From assembly GCF_030378165.1 (NCBI RefSeq), contig NZ_CP119766.1, positions 3,286,001-3,350,000 of the forward strand: a stretch of DNA of 64,000 nt, written 5' to 3'. Shown here piece by piece: positions 20,401 to 30,297 of this stretch. Each line of letters starts with the position of its first letter. Positions within the stretch are counted from its first letter, which is position 1. This DNA comes from Flavobacterium panacagri (GTDB lineage Bacteria; Bacteroidota; Bacteroidia; Flavobacteriales; Flavobacteriaceae). The notes beneath the pieces were generated by a model, which saw only the letters and a list, made by a program, of their open reading frames with translations, was not told the DNA's origin and did not search any database. Both the position numbers and the translations under genes were made by a program.

Positions 20401-21129
20401 GATGTAGGCCCTGGAACAGTTACGGTGTCTTATATCAATACTTGTGATGAAAGAACAACTAAAACATTAAATGTTAGTGTAACAAGCTGTTCTGACTTAA
20501 CAATCACTCATACGGTTGATAATCCAACTCCAAATTTTGGTGATAAAGTAACTTTTACAATCACAGTTAACAATGTTGGAGAAGGGGATTTTATCAATAC
20601 AATTGTGAGCAATTTGCTTCCAAGCGGATTAGAATTGGTAAGTTCATCTACAACTTCAGGAACATACGATCCAAATACACAACTTTGGACAATTCCAAGA
20701 TTAAATGCAGGACAAAGCGTGGTATTAACAATCGTTGCAGAAGTATTGCCTAACGGAAATTATACTAGCGTTGCAACAGTTGAAACTTCGACTCCTTTAG
20801 ATGTTGATGCATCGAATAATTCAGCTTCAGTTACATTAGAACCAATTTGTTTGACAGTTTACAATGAGTTTACGCCAAATAATGACGGTAAAAATGATCT
20901 GTTCAGAATTGACTGTATCGAATCTTATCCAAACAACGAGTTGAAGGTATTTAACAGATACGGAGCATTAGTGTACAGTAAAACACACTATGAAAATGAT
21001 TGGAACGGAACTGCAAATGTATCCGGAGTTGTTAATAGAGGAGATATGCTGCCAACAGGTACTTATTTTTATGTGATCACCATCGGAGATGGAACGGTTA
21101 AAAAAGGCTGGTTATCTATTATGAGATAA
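11425..21129 (+). CDS. Giant T9SS-secreted modular adhesin with Ig-like repeats and type B sorting domain
   Basis: This 3,234-residue exported surface protein is SprB-like in design. Residues 1-32 are a signal peptide ending NAFSQ; the frame continues upstream to a TTG at 11353 but the ATG at 11425 gives the proper signal. Five copies of a roughly 150-residue beta-rich module (near 33-190, 450-600, 860-1010, 1363-1520, 1526-1685) alternate with Ig_7-type domains showing the CSGQSTTITV...YNWYDAATGG...TTYYV pattern. From about 1980 to 2940 come twelve 79-80-residue repeats (QNFC..AP.FASIQ.NESNIVWYTALTGG), then a PKD-like domain, a DUF11 domain (about 3020-3140), and a CHU_C-type T9SS sorting domain (NEFTPNNDGKNDLFRI, NRYGALVY, PTGTYFYVI, GWLSIMR). 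It leads an operon with a PorP/SprF protein. A role in adhesion or gliding is inference. Confidence 0.92.
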   Translation: MKKNFTFCNLKYQMRLLGLLTLFFLCTNAFSQTICRPVSQTNSQGGLLCVGLNVDSPANAYDSAGLTTYATLTNAVGVGCFVEETMTLNQTARAGDQIAIYFGTGNGLLDVGLLSNASLQAKNSGVNVGSSVALNSPLLNLNLLNGNTVAVAKYTVTGDTNQIQIQVGGLVSLLVSLRIYDVRLEFAQPTVTGGLSQTVCAGSATTLTATPAAGTTLAWYSSASSTTPLATGNTYTTPALSNTTTYYIGISRTAGCEGNVRVPVVLNISNPVAPAISNSGLTVCSTGATQQTTLSVLNPVPGTTYSWYSAGSGGTALATGTTYSPTVSLGTTPFFVEASIGSCISSRVQTNVVSTAVPANPTVLTQSVTIQSGQNATLMASSSELGVQLNWYEAATGGSPVASNTATFVTPILTANKTYYVEAQSPNGSCPSALRIPVTVTVQPASLVGCLEASSQAIVQNGLCLLCSSANPNNSVDGNTATATQLSVPVGLINGWIQQTVQFANPGKAGDIVDVDLELPGGIADLSLLGAVSLATYNGATYNNDRVAVNNPLITLQLLSGNRFRASVVAGANFDRVEIRLGGLATVLTTVNIYQATYRYKAPVITGNTTVCSGQATTLTASLAVGETVNWYSAATGGTSLASTASFTTPVLTVPTTYYVQVARNGCVNSERNPVQVLVDIPVNPVVTFSPTTICSGQSTTITVQTPIAGTIYNWYDAATGGNLVFTGTSFTTPALAVNTNYYVEAAIGSCTSLSRTPVDLIVSPVPATPTFASSDVIIHSGQTITLAVQNPAAGVRYNWYDVPTGGASIVFDATNYTPSPALTANKTYYVEAVNILTDCANSVRGVINVIVIPNVTTCLQANAQTVSSDPTLPVSLCLGCNVLNANDAVDGNINTYSQFTVPVGLGGYIQQSLTFATPGQTGDIIDVELEIPGGVLDISALSYISLATYNGAAFNNDRISINNNLLNIQLLTGNRFKASFTATAPFTTLEVRYNAGVSLLTNLYLYQASYRFPNAAVTGAANPICVGQSATLTPVSTGGETFTWYTVPTGGTAITPTPGGVLTTPALSATTTYYLQGTRLGCDNSLRQGVTVTVLPIPTDADITVTTPIEATCAGGAVIAPSTTIAGAQFRYYTDQDKATEIVDGSTIGTASFTKDPVTGALTITGLTAGTYNYYISILNGGTCENLNNTLKQVTVNFPSTTPLTVIATPLVACGSANLRNGITNFDSTGNTTYTFYDSSNNVITSDAASNITISGVYSVEAQDNTSTCPSARASITVTINALPSLVITNPQESVNVGSNVTLAAVSTGSVSWYDPQGNPLPSGTTGVLNIPGVYTYTAVASDGICTATATKIINVIDLSSCQTLAERVYATGQTSGSIITGTVTAGTNAIDGNPQTFSTITTGLGLLGVGTTWQDLTWPTTIAKGTPVTIKLGSEYSLLAVGQNLSVVGLNGSTPIGAMQSVSGSLLNLISGDNTYEFTFVPSDASGPQDYTGIRIQSASVVSVAQNTKVFDAHYNRPVSSVACTPGDIQDIFYGATDLGLPVGAVTGTVGVSDAWNIADNDITTFATMYSAVGVLTAADLTVQFKTPSVVSDTLRIVISKPGTLLDVNLLTGFTIQRYLGNVAVGAPIQNTSTLLSLRLLPGNSLAMVLVSSPTEIYDRVRIRFGGVAGVLDFLRVHTVERTANTTVIGADPQNKITVCPGSDITLQIPEDACSTYIWYDAITGGNPLASGIKYTVLANLAAGIYKYYVQPVRYGCETFARGEVTVEVKASAPVNALTDITLNGGTTTSICSISGSVTLATSLSGTPVLTNPVYHWYSLNGTTHQLIPGETTSQLVVNGLLPGTYTYYVGVSSDQFCETSEADRKQITFTILPPSTVNDILVDDVTVCHSVPASLTPTAPSLTSPVFTWYLDVNKTQPITSGSVIAGVTYTIDAAGVLTAVGLTKAMSPITYYVAVSSSNTCENLAGTLQDAVIIISDPNTPTTTDTTQDFCSVITPTVANIQVNESNVVWYNVETGGTPLASTTALVNGIYYAAATDAITGCESSIRLAVTISINDPGTPTLVTAGTQNFCLVNAPTFASIQTNESNIVWYTALTGGTLIPSTTVLTTGQYFAAISDPATGCESAVRLTVDVIVSDPGTPTLVTAGTQNFCLEDAPTFASIQTNESNIVWYTALTGGTLIPSAAALTTGTYYAAISDPATGCESASRLTVEVIVNDPGTPTLVTAGTQNFCLVNAPTFASVQFNQSNIIWYTALSGGTVIAPTTALTSGTYYASISDPATGCESASRLTVDVIVSDPGTPTLVTAGTQNFCLVNAPTFASIQTNESNIVWYTALTGGTLIPSTTVLTTGQYFAAISDPATGCESAVRLTVDVIVSDPGTPTLVTAGTQNFCLEDAPTFASIQTNESNIVWYTALTGGILIPSAAALTTGTYYAAISDPATGCESASRLTVEVIVNDPGTPTLVTAGTQNFCLVNAPTFASVQFNQSNIIWYTALTGGTVIAPTTALTTGQYFAAISDPATGCESAVRLTVDVIVSDPGTPTLVTAGTQNFCLVNAPTFASVQFNQSNIIWYTALTGGTLIPSTIALTSGTYYAAISDPATGCESSVRLQVAVSVTDPATPTTNATTQTFCSGVNPTVANIQVNESNVVWYTTQNGGTALASTAVLTTATYFGAIKDPVTGCESSVRLQVAVTVGNTINPTTNNTAQTFCSTTVPTIANIQVNESNVTWYTAATGGTALPAGTVLTSGVYFGNIVDAATGCESTTRLQVTVTVVNPSATPTTNNATQNFCTLNSPTVANIQVNEANVVWYTTATGGTALATTAALTTGIYYGAVSSAIGCENPVRLAVTVNVNAPSVITTTNTAQKFCLSAVPTLANIQVNEANVVWYAAATGGTPLAANTALTATTYYAGALANTTNGCDNGSRLAITVSFENDAAYQIATTDDTPCVFKGVTYSIANGKSDYVWTINGGTIVTGGGTADGSVTVSWSDVGPGTVTVSYINTCDERTTKTLNVSVTSCSDLTITHTVDNPTPNFGDKVTFTITVNNVGEGDFINTIVSNLLPSGLELVSSSTTSGTYDPNTQLWTIPRLNAGQSVVLTIVAEVLPNGNYTSVATVETSTPLDVDASNNSASVTLEPICLTVYNEFTPNNDGKNDLFRIDCIESYPNNELKVFNRYGALVYSKTHYENDWNGTANVSGVVNRGDMLPTGTYFYVITIGDGTVKKGWLSIMR
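17365..20240 (+). repeat. Twelve tandem ~240-bp repeats inside the adhesin gene
   Basis: Units of about 237-240 bp each encode one Ig-like domain with a shared QNFC...NESN(I/V)VWYT...GCES core. Seven units (17602-19281, each exactly 240 bp) are nearly identical in DNA sequence; the first and the last four have diverged. All units stay in frame. Confidence 0.95.
17602..19041 (+). repeat. 720-bp higher-order duplication of three 240-bp units
   Basis: Units at 17602, 17842 and 18082 recur in the same order at 18322, 18562 and 18802 with few base changes. The sixth unit is a chimera: its first half copies the third unit (FNQSNIIWYTAL) and its second half copies the first (TTGQYFAAISDPATGCESAV). 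This is the mark of recent unequal crossover or gene conversion. Confidence 0.9.
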
Positions 21130-21176
21130 GCCACTTCTATTAATCATCTAATTAACTAAATTAAATAAGTATCGTT

Positions 21177-22109
21177 ATGAAACTATATATAAAATCATTA
21201 GAAACGTATTTCATTTTAATATGTTCTCTTATTACGGTTTGTGCAACAGCGCAGCAAGATCCTCAATATACACAGTATATGTATAACACTATGGCGGTAA
21301 ATCCAGCGTATGCTGGATCTACCGGAACCATAGAAGCAGCACTTTTATATCGTTCTCAATGGATTGGAATTGATGGCGCTCCAGAAACGCAGTCATTTTC
21401 TATTCACTCCCCTCTCCGAAATGAAAAAGTAGGTTTGGGATTAAGTGTTGTTAATGATAAAATAGGCCCTTCTAATGAGCTGTATTTTGATGGAAACTTT
21501 TCTTATTCATTACCTTTAGGATATGAAAAAAGACTTGCTTTTGGTTTAAAAGCAGGAGCAAGAATGCTAAACATCGATTGGTCAAAAGGAAGATATTATG
21601 ACAACGATGATGTTTTGTTAAATCAAAACATTAATAATCAAATGAAATTGGCAGTGGGAGCAGGAATTTATTATTACACTGATAAATGGTATGTAGGAGC
21701 CTCTGTTCCAAATTTTATAAGAAATGATTACTATGACGATGTTCAGGAATCTATAGATTATGATCGTATGCATTTCTTTTTAATGGGAGGTTATGTTTTT
21801 GATTTGAATCCAAATTTAAAATTCAAACCAGCATTTTTAGTAAAAGCAGTTAGCGGAGCACCGATTTCCGCAGATATATCAGCAAATTTTATGATTCAGG
21901 AAAAATTTGTCATAGGAGGAGCATATCGAACAGATGATTCTGTGAGTATACTGGCAGGTTTTCAGATTGCACCAAGTTTTTATCTCGGATATGCATTTGA
22001 TTACACTGTAAGTCAATTGAATAAATACAACGATGGTTCTCATGAGATCATCTTGCGTTATCAATTCGTGAAAAATCAAAGCAAAATCAAATCTCCTCGA
22101 TTCTTCTAA
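21177..22109 (+). CDS. PorP/SprF family type IX secretion outer-membrane protein
   Basis: A 310-residue outer-membrane beta-barrel of the PorP/SprF family. The signal peptide ends near residue 25 (CATAQ), followed by the signature QQDPQYTQYMYNTMAVNPAYAGS, and by alternating beta strands to the C-terminal aromatic end. In Flavobacterium johnsoniae SprF is required for export or assembly of SprB on the cell surface, and PorP/SprF proteins act as anchors for T9SS cargo carrying type B sorting domains. The gene follows the giant adhesin by 47 nt and precedes the OmpA gene by 12 nt, so it is most likely the dedicated partner of that adhesin. I do not use the name sprF because this may be a paralogous locus. 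Confidence 0.93.
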   Translation: MKLYIKSLETYFILICSLITVCATAQQDPQYTQYMYNTMAVNPAYAGSTGTIEAALLYRSQWIGIDGAPETQSFSIHSPLRNEKVGLGLSVVNDKIGPSNELYFDGNFSYSLPLGYEKRLAFGLKAGARMLNIDWSKGRYYDNDDVLLNQNINNQMKLAVGAGIYYYTDKWYVGASVPNFIRNDYYDDVQESIDYDRMHFFLMGGYVFDLNPNLKFKPAFLVKAVSGAPISADISANFMIQEKFVIGGAYRTDDSVSILAGFQIAPSFYLGYAFDYTVSQLNKYNDGSHEIILRYQFVKNQSKIKSPRFF

Positions 22110-22121
22110 AAAATAAAACCT

Positions 22122-24059
22122 ATGAGAAAACTATATATCCTGAGTTTAATTTTGAGCGTTACTTTTAGTTTCGCTCAAAAGACTAATTTGAAGCAGGCTG
22201 ATGCTTTGTTTAGAAACTTTGCCTACTTAGATGCTTCTAAAGCCTATGAGGAATGTTTGCAAAACATCAAAAATCCATCAGCTCAGACTTTAAAGAATGC
22301 TGCCGATTCCTATTATTTCATTTCCGATTCCAGAAATGCATTAAAATGGTATCGAAAACTTTATGAAGTACAAGGAAACAACTTGACTGATATTTACTAT
22401 CTGCGTTATATTCAATCCATGAAAGCGGTTATGGATTATGATGAAGCGGATAGGGTTACTAAAGAATACCTAGATAAAAAAGGAGATAAAAAAGAGATCA
22501 ACCGCTATGTTGCCCAAAAGCAATATATGGACAGTTTAGCGAAAGCAAAACCTCTCTATACCATTAAAAATCTAGATATTAATACTAGTAAATCAGATTT
22601 TGGAGCTACTTTTTTTAAAGATCAGGTTGTATTTACATCGGCTCGTGACACTACGAAGTTTAGCGAAAAGTTATATACTTGGAACAATCAGCCTTTTTTG
22701 AATTTGTATCTGGCTGAAAGAAATCCTGCTGACGGAAGCCTATTCAATGAAACCGTTTTTATGCCGAATGTAATGACTAAATATCATGAGGCAACTGCGA
22801 GTTTTGATAGTCAGGGGAAAACCATTTATTATTCAACAAACATTGTAAAGAAAAATAAACTGGTTGTAGATGAAGCCAAAGTCAATAATTTTCAGATCAT
22901 CAAAGGATCAATCGTTGACAATAAATTAGAAAATCCGCAGAAAGTGTTTTTTGACAGCGACGATTATTCAGTTGGGCATCCTTCCTTAAGCGAAGACGGA
23001 CAATGGCTTTTCTTTGCTTCAGATATGCCTGGCGGATTTGGCGAGACGGACTTGTATGTGGTAAAAATTGCTGGTGACGGAACGATGAGCTCTCCATTAA
23101 ATCTAGGGCCAACGATTAATACAATGGGGAATGAAGTGTTTCCATTTTATCAAAATGGAGTCTTGTATTTCTCATCTGATGGACATTACGGAATGGGAGA
23201 TCTAGATGTTTACGAAAGTAAATTTTTGGCAGATGGAAATTTCACTGTTCCTAGAAATTTGGGAGCACCAGTTAACAGTAACAAAGACGACTTTTCTTTT
23301 ATAATTAACAAAGCAGGTACTTATGGTTATTTTTCTTCTAACAGAGCAGGAGGAAAAGGAGATGACGATATTTACTCGTTTGTAAAAGGAAAACCAGTTT
23401 GTAACCAAAGCATTTCTGGAATTGCTATAGATCATAAAACCAAAAAGCCTTTGACAGATGTAACAATATTAGCATATAATTCTTTCAGCGAAGTTTTAGG
23501 CGAAACCAAAACAAACTTTGATGGGAAATATGCTATAGAAGTTCCCTGTAACAAAATGGTAAAAATGATTGCTGCGAAACCAAATTACAGCAGTGATGAC
23601 AAAACGGTTGAAACTACTGGGAATAATGGAGGGGAAATTACAAATGTAAATTTTGAATTAAGCAATTATGATGACTTAGTTGTCAAAAAACAAGGAGTAG
23701 AAAAAGTAGATGTAAATCCGATTTATTTTGATTACGATAAATATGATATCACTCCTAAAGCAATTGAAGAATTGACTAAAGTAGTTTTCATTATGCAGAA
23801 ATTTCCAAACATCAGAATCAAAATTGAATCACACACCGATTCAAGAGGAAAAGATTCATATAACTTGAAATTATCTGACAATAGAGCTAAATCGACTCGA
23901 GATTATATCTTGTCACAAGGTATTGATCCTTCTCGTATTGAAAGTGCCATTGGTTATGGCGAAAGCCGACTAATTAATAAATGTAAAAATGGTGTAAAAT
24001 GTACAGAAGAAGAACACGTTTTAAATAGACGTTCGGATTTTATCATTATTCAAAAATAG
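22122..24059 (+). CDS. OmpA-family protein with TPR-like, WD40-like (PD40) and carboxypeptidase-regulatory-like domains
   Basis: A 645-residue exported protein that probably bridges outer membrane and peptidoglycan. After a signal peptide (1-18) come a helical TPR-like segment (20-150), PD40 beta-propeller repeats (about 165-425: PSLSEDGQWLFFASDMPGGFGETDLYVV, YFSSDGHYGMGDLDVY, YFSSNRAGGKGDDDIY), a carboxypeptidase-regulatory-like beta domain (about 430-520, ISGIAIDHKTKKPLTDVTI), and a C-terminal OmpA domain (535-645: YFDYDKYDITPKA, IESHTDSRGKDSYNLKLSDNRA, NRRSDF) that should bind peptidoglycan. The order resembles PorE-type T9SS proteins and is frequent downstream of PorP/SprF genes. It is the third gene of the adhesin operon. 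Confidence 0.92.
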   Translation: MRKLYILSLILSVTFSFAQKTNLKQADALFRNFAYLDASKAYEECLQNIKNPSAQTLKNAADSYYFISDSRNALKWYRKLYEVQGNNLTDIYYLRYIQSMKAVMDYDEADRVTKEYLDKKGDKKEINRYVAQKQYMDSLAKAKPLYTIKNLDINTSKSDFGATFFKDQVVFTSARDTTKFSEKLYTWNNQPFLNLYLAERNPADGSLFNETVFMPNVMTKYHEATASFDSQGKTIYYSTNIVKKNKLVVDEAKVNNFQIIKGSIVDNKLENPQKVFFDSDDYSVGHPSLSEDGQWLFFASDMPGGFGETDLYVVKIAGDGTMSSPLNLGPTINTMGNEVFPFYQNGVLYFSSDGHYGMGDLDVYESKFLADGNFTVPRNLGAPVNSNKDDFSFIINKAGTYGYFSSNRAGGKGDDDIYSFVKGKPVCNQSISGIAIDHKTKKPLTDVTILAYNSFSEVLGETKTNFDGKYAIEVPCNKMVKMIAAKPNYSSDDKTVETTGNNGGEITNVNFELSNYDDLVVKKQGVEKVDVNPIYFDYDKYDITPKAIEELTKVVFIMQKFPNIRIKIESHTDSRGKDSYNLKLSDNRAKSTRDYILSQGIDPSRIESAIGYGESRLINKCKNGVKCTEEEHVLNRRSDFIIIQK

Positions 24060-24168
24060 TTTTATATTTGTGCTGTAATTTATTGATTATCAGTTTAAAA
24101 ATATATAACGTCGAAACCATTTGGAAGTTGGTTTTTTTAATTCTTTTTTAAGAATAATGGACAAGGAG

Positions 24169-24206
24169 AAAATCAGATTGCATGAATTTGCAGTCTGATT
24201 TTTGAT
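24169..24206 (+). terminator. Hairpin-plus-T-run downstream of the adhesin operon
   Basis: AAAATCAGA and TCTGATTTT form a 9-bp stem extended by TGCA/TGCA, closed by the loop TGAATT and followed by TTGATTTTTT. A second, weaker stem AAACCA/TGGTTT with a T-run lies at 24114-24138. Together they probably end transcription after the OmpA gene. Confidence 0.65.
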
Positions 24207-24250
24207 TTTTTAAAACTTTCACTTTTTATGCTTTTGAACAAAAAATGTTC

Positions 24251-24258
24251 TAATTTTG
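24251..24258 (+). promoter_or_regulatory. Candidate -7 element of ligA
   Basis: TAATTTTG fits the consensus and lies 38 nt before the ligA ATG. It is preceded by GAACA-AAAAA-TGTTC, an inverted repeat at 24236-24250 that abuts the element. A TTG at correct spacing is not seen (nearest spacing 14). Confidence 0.4.
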
Positions 24259-24262
24259 ATAA

Positions 24263-26967
<2,705 letters not shown>

Positions 26968-26981
<14 letters not shown>

Positions 26982-27879
26982 TTGTTCCTTGGTTGGTATG
27001 AGCTTTATCTTTATCGAAGTAAAAGTCAATACGGCCTAAATTAATTCCGTAACAACCTACTTGATTTACTAGAACATCTTTCCCCGCTTTGTTTTTTACA
27101 ACAGTTGGTTTGTCCAGGAAAGTATGTGTATGTCCTCCAATAATTAAATCAATATCCTGAGTTTGTTCAGCAAACTTTAAATCACTGATTTTTTCCGGAT
27201 CATCTTTATACTTGTAGCCTAAATGCGATAGACAAATTACCAAATCGCATTTTTGTTCTTGTTTTAAAAGTCTGGTCATATCCTGAGCGATTTCAACAGG
27301 ATTGTTGTAAACTGTTTCTAAGTACAATTTTTTATCCACTAAACCCTGTAATTCAATTCCAACACCAAAAACACCGACTTTAATTCCGTTTTTATTAAAG
27401 ATTTTATATGGTTTAACATGTCCGTCCATAACGGTGTTTTTAAAATCATAATTAGAGTTGATGAAATCAAAAGTAGCGTGAGGAAGCTGTGCATATAATC
27501 CATCCAAACCATTATCAAAATCATGATTTCCAATAGTAGATGCATCGTACTTCATCATACTCATTAATTTGAATTCCAATTCACCTCCATAATAATTAAA
27601 ATAAGGAGTTCCTTGAAAAATGTCTCCAGCATCTAATAAAAGTAAATTTGGATTTTCTTTACGAATGCTTTCGATTAAGGCCGCACGACGAGAAACGCCT
27701 CCTTTATTTGGATTACGTGGGTCATCAGCAGGAAAAGGATCAATATGGCTGTGCACATCGTTAGTATGCAGAATGATTAAGTGCTTAATATCGTTAGTTC
27801 CGAAACTGCTTAAAGACAATCCTAAACTTAATAGGGCAGTACTTGCTGCTGTTTTTTCGATAAACTCTCTTCTTTTCAT
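26968..27879 (-). CDS. Metallophosphoesterase half of a 5'-nucleotidase (UshA-like N-terminal domain)
   Basis: A 303-residue exported calcineurin-like phosphoesterase corresponding to the N-terminal catalytic domain of UshA-type 5'-nucleotidases. Metal-binding motifs are in order: HTNDVHSH, DAGDIFQGT, GNHDFDNG, a late IGGHTHTF, all needed for the dinuclear metal centre. The N terminus MKRREFIEKTAASTALLSL resembles a twin-arginine signal (RREFI). The domain that binds the nucleotide base is encoded separately by the next gene upstream on the same strand (44 nt gap), so the pair probably forms one periplasmic enzyme. Substrate (nucleotide or sugar nucleotide) is inferred. Confidence 0.9.
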
Positions 27880-27923
27880 TTTGTATATTTTTTGCAGGAA
27901 TGCTAATATTCTTTTTTGTTGAT

Positions 27924-28703
27924 TTATTCTTCGGTAATTCTAACGTTTTTAGGAGCTACAACAGTGTCAACTTCTTTAAAATAATCGATTAGAACATTTC
28001 TAAGCTTATAGTTTAAATCGAATTTCTCAGTGCCTTTCGCGAAAAAAGTCATGCTGTCGCCACCATTTGCTAAATAATCGTTTGTAGCAACATAATACGT
28101 TTTAGTAAGGTCAAGCGGTTTTCCTTGCACCATAATATTTTTTGCAGTATTGTCTTTTGTAATTGTAAAAGTCATTCCAGACAAAGGTTGAGGTTTTTTC
28201 TCCTTTATAATATAAGCGGCAATGTCTAAGATTTGCTCACCCTTTAAAGCAATAACAACCAAATTGTTTTCAAAAGGCATAATTTCAAAAGCAGTTCTTG
28301 TGGTTACATTTCCTTTTGGAAGAATAGCACGAATACCACCATGATTTAAAAGACATAAATCAATATCTTTTTTCTCACGAGCTTTAAAAACTAGATTTCC
28401 TCTTTGTAAACATACATCGGCTAATAAACTTCCAATGCTGGTCTGCCATTTTCCAGTACTCTTATCAAGTGTTTCTGGACAATACGCTAAAACGTTGTCT
28501 AAATCTTGATTAATATGATCGCGATAAGGTTTGATAAAGGCTTCAATTGTTGCCGTTTCGCCAGCGTTTTCGGTAACTGGAAGCTGTTTTCCTTCTATTT
28601 TGTTTAGATTGTAGTTTTTCTGACTACAGGAGAATATTGAAAAAAGTGTTAAGAATATAACAAAAAGTTTTAAAAATCCGTTATACTTTTTTAGTTTTAC
28701 CAT
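27924..28703 (-). CDS. 5'-nucleotidase C-terminal domain lipoprotein
   Basis: A 259-residue protein that corresponds to the C-terminal substrate-binding domain of UshA-type 5'-nucleotidases. It has a lipoprotein signal (TLFSIFSCSQKN, lipid-modified Cys near residue 27), then VLAYCPETLDKSTGKWQTSIGSLLADVC, LLNHGGIRAILPKGNVTTRTAFEIMPFEN, GMTFTI and TYYVATNDYLANGGDSMTFF, the family's base-binding elements. The catalytic half is the next gene. It is transcribed first in the pair, so the regulatory half precedes the catalytic half, the reverse of the fused protein's order. Confidence 0.9.
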   Translation of the reverse strand: MVKLKKYNGFLKLFVIFLTLFSIFSCSQKNYNLNKIEGKQLPVTENAGETATIEAFIKPYRDHINQDLDNVLAYCPETLDKSTGKWQTSIGSLLADVCLQRGNLVFKAREKKDIDLCLLNHGGIRAILPKGNVTTRTAFEIMPFENNLVVIALKGEQILDIAAYIIKEKKPQPLSGMTFTITKDNTAKNIMVQGKPLDLTKTYYVATNDYLANGGDSMTFFAKGTEKFDLNYKLRNVLIDYFKEVDTVVAPKNVRITEE

Positions 28704-28724
28704 TTTAAATGCAACTTAAATAAT

Positions 28725-28732
28725 TAATTTTG
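28725..28732 (+). promoter_or_regulatory. Candidate -7 element for the DUF6913-dapA unit
   Basis: TAATTTTG matches TAnnTTTG and lies 18 nt before the DUF6913 ATG, within the 47-nt divergent gap with the nucleotidase lipoprotein gene. No TTG is evident at 17-23 nt, so confidence is moderate. Confidence 0.4.
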
Positions 28733-28750
28733 TAATCTGGTAAAAGTACT

Positions 28751-29263
28751 ATGTTTTTGAATTATATAAAGGAATTTTTTGTAAAAAAATCATTAAAAAA
28801 TAACTTGAGTAATCAAAAAAACGAGGGCTTTTCAAAGAATGTTCAAACGATTGGTTTATTGGTAGATGAAAGCAGTTTTAATCATTCTGAAACGCTGATA
28901 AAGGAATTAACGCTTCAGGGAATTGCTTCAGAAAACATAAAAATTGTTGCTTACAACAGTAAATTCAAGAAAAAAGATACGTATTTGACACCTACTTTTG
29001 GCAAAAGCCATATTAGTTGGAATGGAGAAATTACCGAAGATTTTTTGAATGAATTTGTAAATTCAAAATTTGATCTTTTGTTGAGTTATTATAATGAAGA
29101 AAATATATTCTTGATGATGCTTACCAATAAATCAAAAGCTAAATTTAAAATTGGTTTTAGCTCCGTTGACAATAATTTGAATCGTTTGATGATTAATACG
29201 GAATTAGAAAACTATAAACTTTTCGTGTCGGAATTGTTTAGGTATTTAAAAAATATAAAATAA
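28751..29263 (+). CDS. DUF6913 domain protein
   Basis: A 170-residue cytoplasmic protein with no signal sequence. It starts with a basic helix (FLNYIKEFFVKKSLKNNLS), then an alpha/beta core (VQTIGLLVDESSFN ... NIKIVAYNSKF ... LLLSYYNEENIFLMMLTNKSKAKFKIGFSSVDNNLNRLMI). I associate this with DUF6913, a family of flavobacterial proteins beside dapA with no known function; the glycosyltransferase-B-like pattern of strands suggests a Rossmann-type fold, but that is a guess. It lies 15 nt before dapA, so the two are probably co-transcribed. Confidence 0.7.
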   Translation: MFLNYIKEFFVKKSLKNNLSNQKNEGFSKNVQTIGLLVDESSFNHSETLIKELTLQGIASENIKIVAYNSKFKKKDTYLTPTFGKSHISWNGEITEDFLNEFVNSKFDLLLSYYNEENIFLMMLTNKSKAKFKIGFSSVDNNLNRLMINTELENYKLFVSELFRYLKNIK

Positions 29264-29278
29264 ATTATAATTAAAAAT

Positions 29279-30160
29279 ATGCAATCATTAATAGGAACTG
29301 GAGTTGCACTAGTAACACCATTTAAAAAAGATTTTTCAGTTGACATCGAGGCTTTACACCGAATTGTAAACTTTTCTATAGATGGAGGAGTTGAATATCT
29401 TGTGGTTATGGGGACAACAGCAGAAAATGCGACCCTTACAGCAGAAGAGAAAGAGTTGGTTATAAAGACAGTAATCGATGTAAATAAAGGAAGACTGCCT
29501 CTAGTTTTAGGAGTTGGAGGAAATAATACTATGCAGATTGTTGATGAATTAAAAACAAGAGATTTTAGTGCTTTTGAAGCAATATTATCTGTTTCTCCAT
29601 ATTACAACAAACCTACGCAAGAAGGAATTTATCAGCATTTTAAAGCAATTGCTGAAGCTTCTCCAGTACCGGTAATCTTATATAATGTTCCAGGAAGAAC
29701 ATCAAGCAACATGCTTCCGTCAACTGTGGTGCGTTTAGCCAATGATTTTGAAAACGTAGTGGCGATTAAAGAAGCAGCTGGAGACATGGCACAGGCAATG
29801 CAGATTATTAAAAATGCTCCAAAAGATTTTCTTGTAATTTCTGGAGACGATATGCTGGCATTACCAATCGTTTTAGCAGGTGGAGCAGGAGTAATTTCTG
29901 TAATTGGTCAAGGTTTTCCGAAAGAATTTTCAGAAATGATTCGTTTAGGATTGAATAAAAAAGCAGCAGATGCTTTCAAAACACATTACTTTTTATCAGA
30001 CAGTATTGATATGATTTTTGAACAGGGAAATCCAGCAGGAATCAAACAAATCTTCCAAGCCCTTGGAATTGCTGATAATACTGTTCGTCTTCCGTTGGTT
30101 GCTGTTGATAATTCTTTAGCAGAGAGGTTGAATGAGTTTGTAAAAAACAGCATTAAATAA
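29279..30160 (+). CDS. dapA: 4-hydroxy-tetrahydrodipicolinate synthase
   Basis: DapA condenses pyruvate with aspartate semialdehyde, the first committed step toward diaminopimelate and lysine. The 293-residue TIM-barrel shows [10 protein letters not shown], the GTTAENATL loop, [21 protein letters not shown] with the catalytic Tyr, [11 protein letters not shown], the Schiff-base lysine in [11 protein letters not shown] (about residue 163) and SGDDMLALP. In Bacteroidota it is often next to bamD, as here. A hairpin at 30232-30247 lies between the two genes and may serve as its terminator. Confidence 0.96.
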   Translation: MQSLIGTGVALVTPFKKDFSVDIEALHRIVNFSIDGGVEYLVVMGTTAENATLTAEEKELVIKTVIDVNKGRLPLVLGVGGNNTMQIVDELKTRDFSAFEAILSVSPYYNKPTQEGIYQHFKAIAEASPVPVILYNVPGRTSSNMLPSTVVRLANDFENVVAIKEAAGDMAQAMQIIKNAPKDFLVISGDDMLALPIVLAGGAGVISVIGQGFPKEFSEMIRLGLNKKAADAFKTHYFLSDSIDMIFEQGNPAGIKQIFQALGIADNTVRLPLVAVDNSLAERLNEFVKNSIK

Positions 30161-30200
30161 TTGTTAAAGTGTTAGTATTTTAAGATACTAAAAAATTATT

Positions 30201-30230
30201 TTGCAGTCGCTAAATTAATAACTAAATTTG
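30201..30230 (+). promoter_or_regulatory. Promoter of bamD-rpoZ-coaBC
   Basis: TTG at 30201-30203 and TAAATTTG at 30223-30230 are spaced 19 nt, a full consensus match. Transcription should begin near 30236, giving a leader of about 60 nt before bamD. Confidence 0.7.
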
Positions 30231-30231
30231 C

Positions 30232-30247
30232 CACCGAAACTTCGGTG
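30232..30247 (+). terminator. Hairpin at the start of the bamD transcript
   Basis: CACCGAA and TTCGGTG pair around AC, with ATTTTGTTTTGG following. It may be the dapA terminator placed just after the bamD promoter, or a protective 5' stem-loop on the bamD mRNA; the sequence does not decide between them. Confidence 0.45.
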
Positions 30248-30297
30248 TGATTTTGTTTTGGCATAATTGTCTGAGAGATCATAATAAAAGTAAATAA

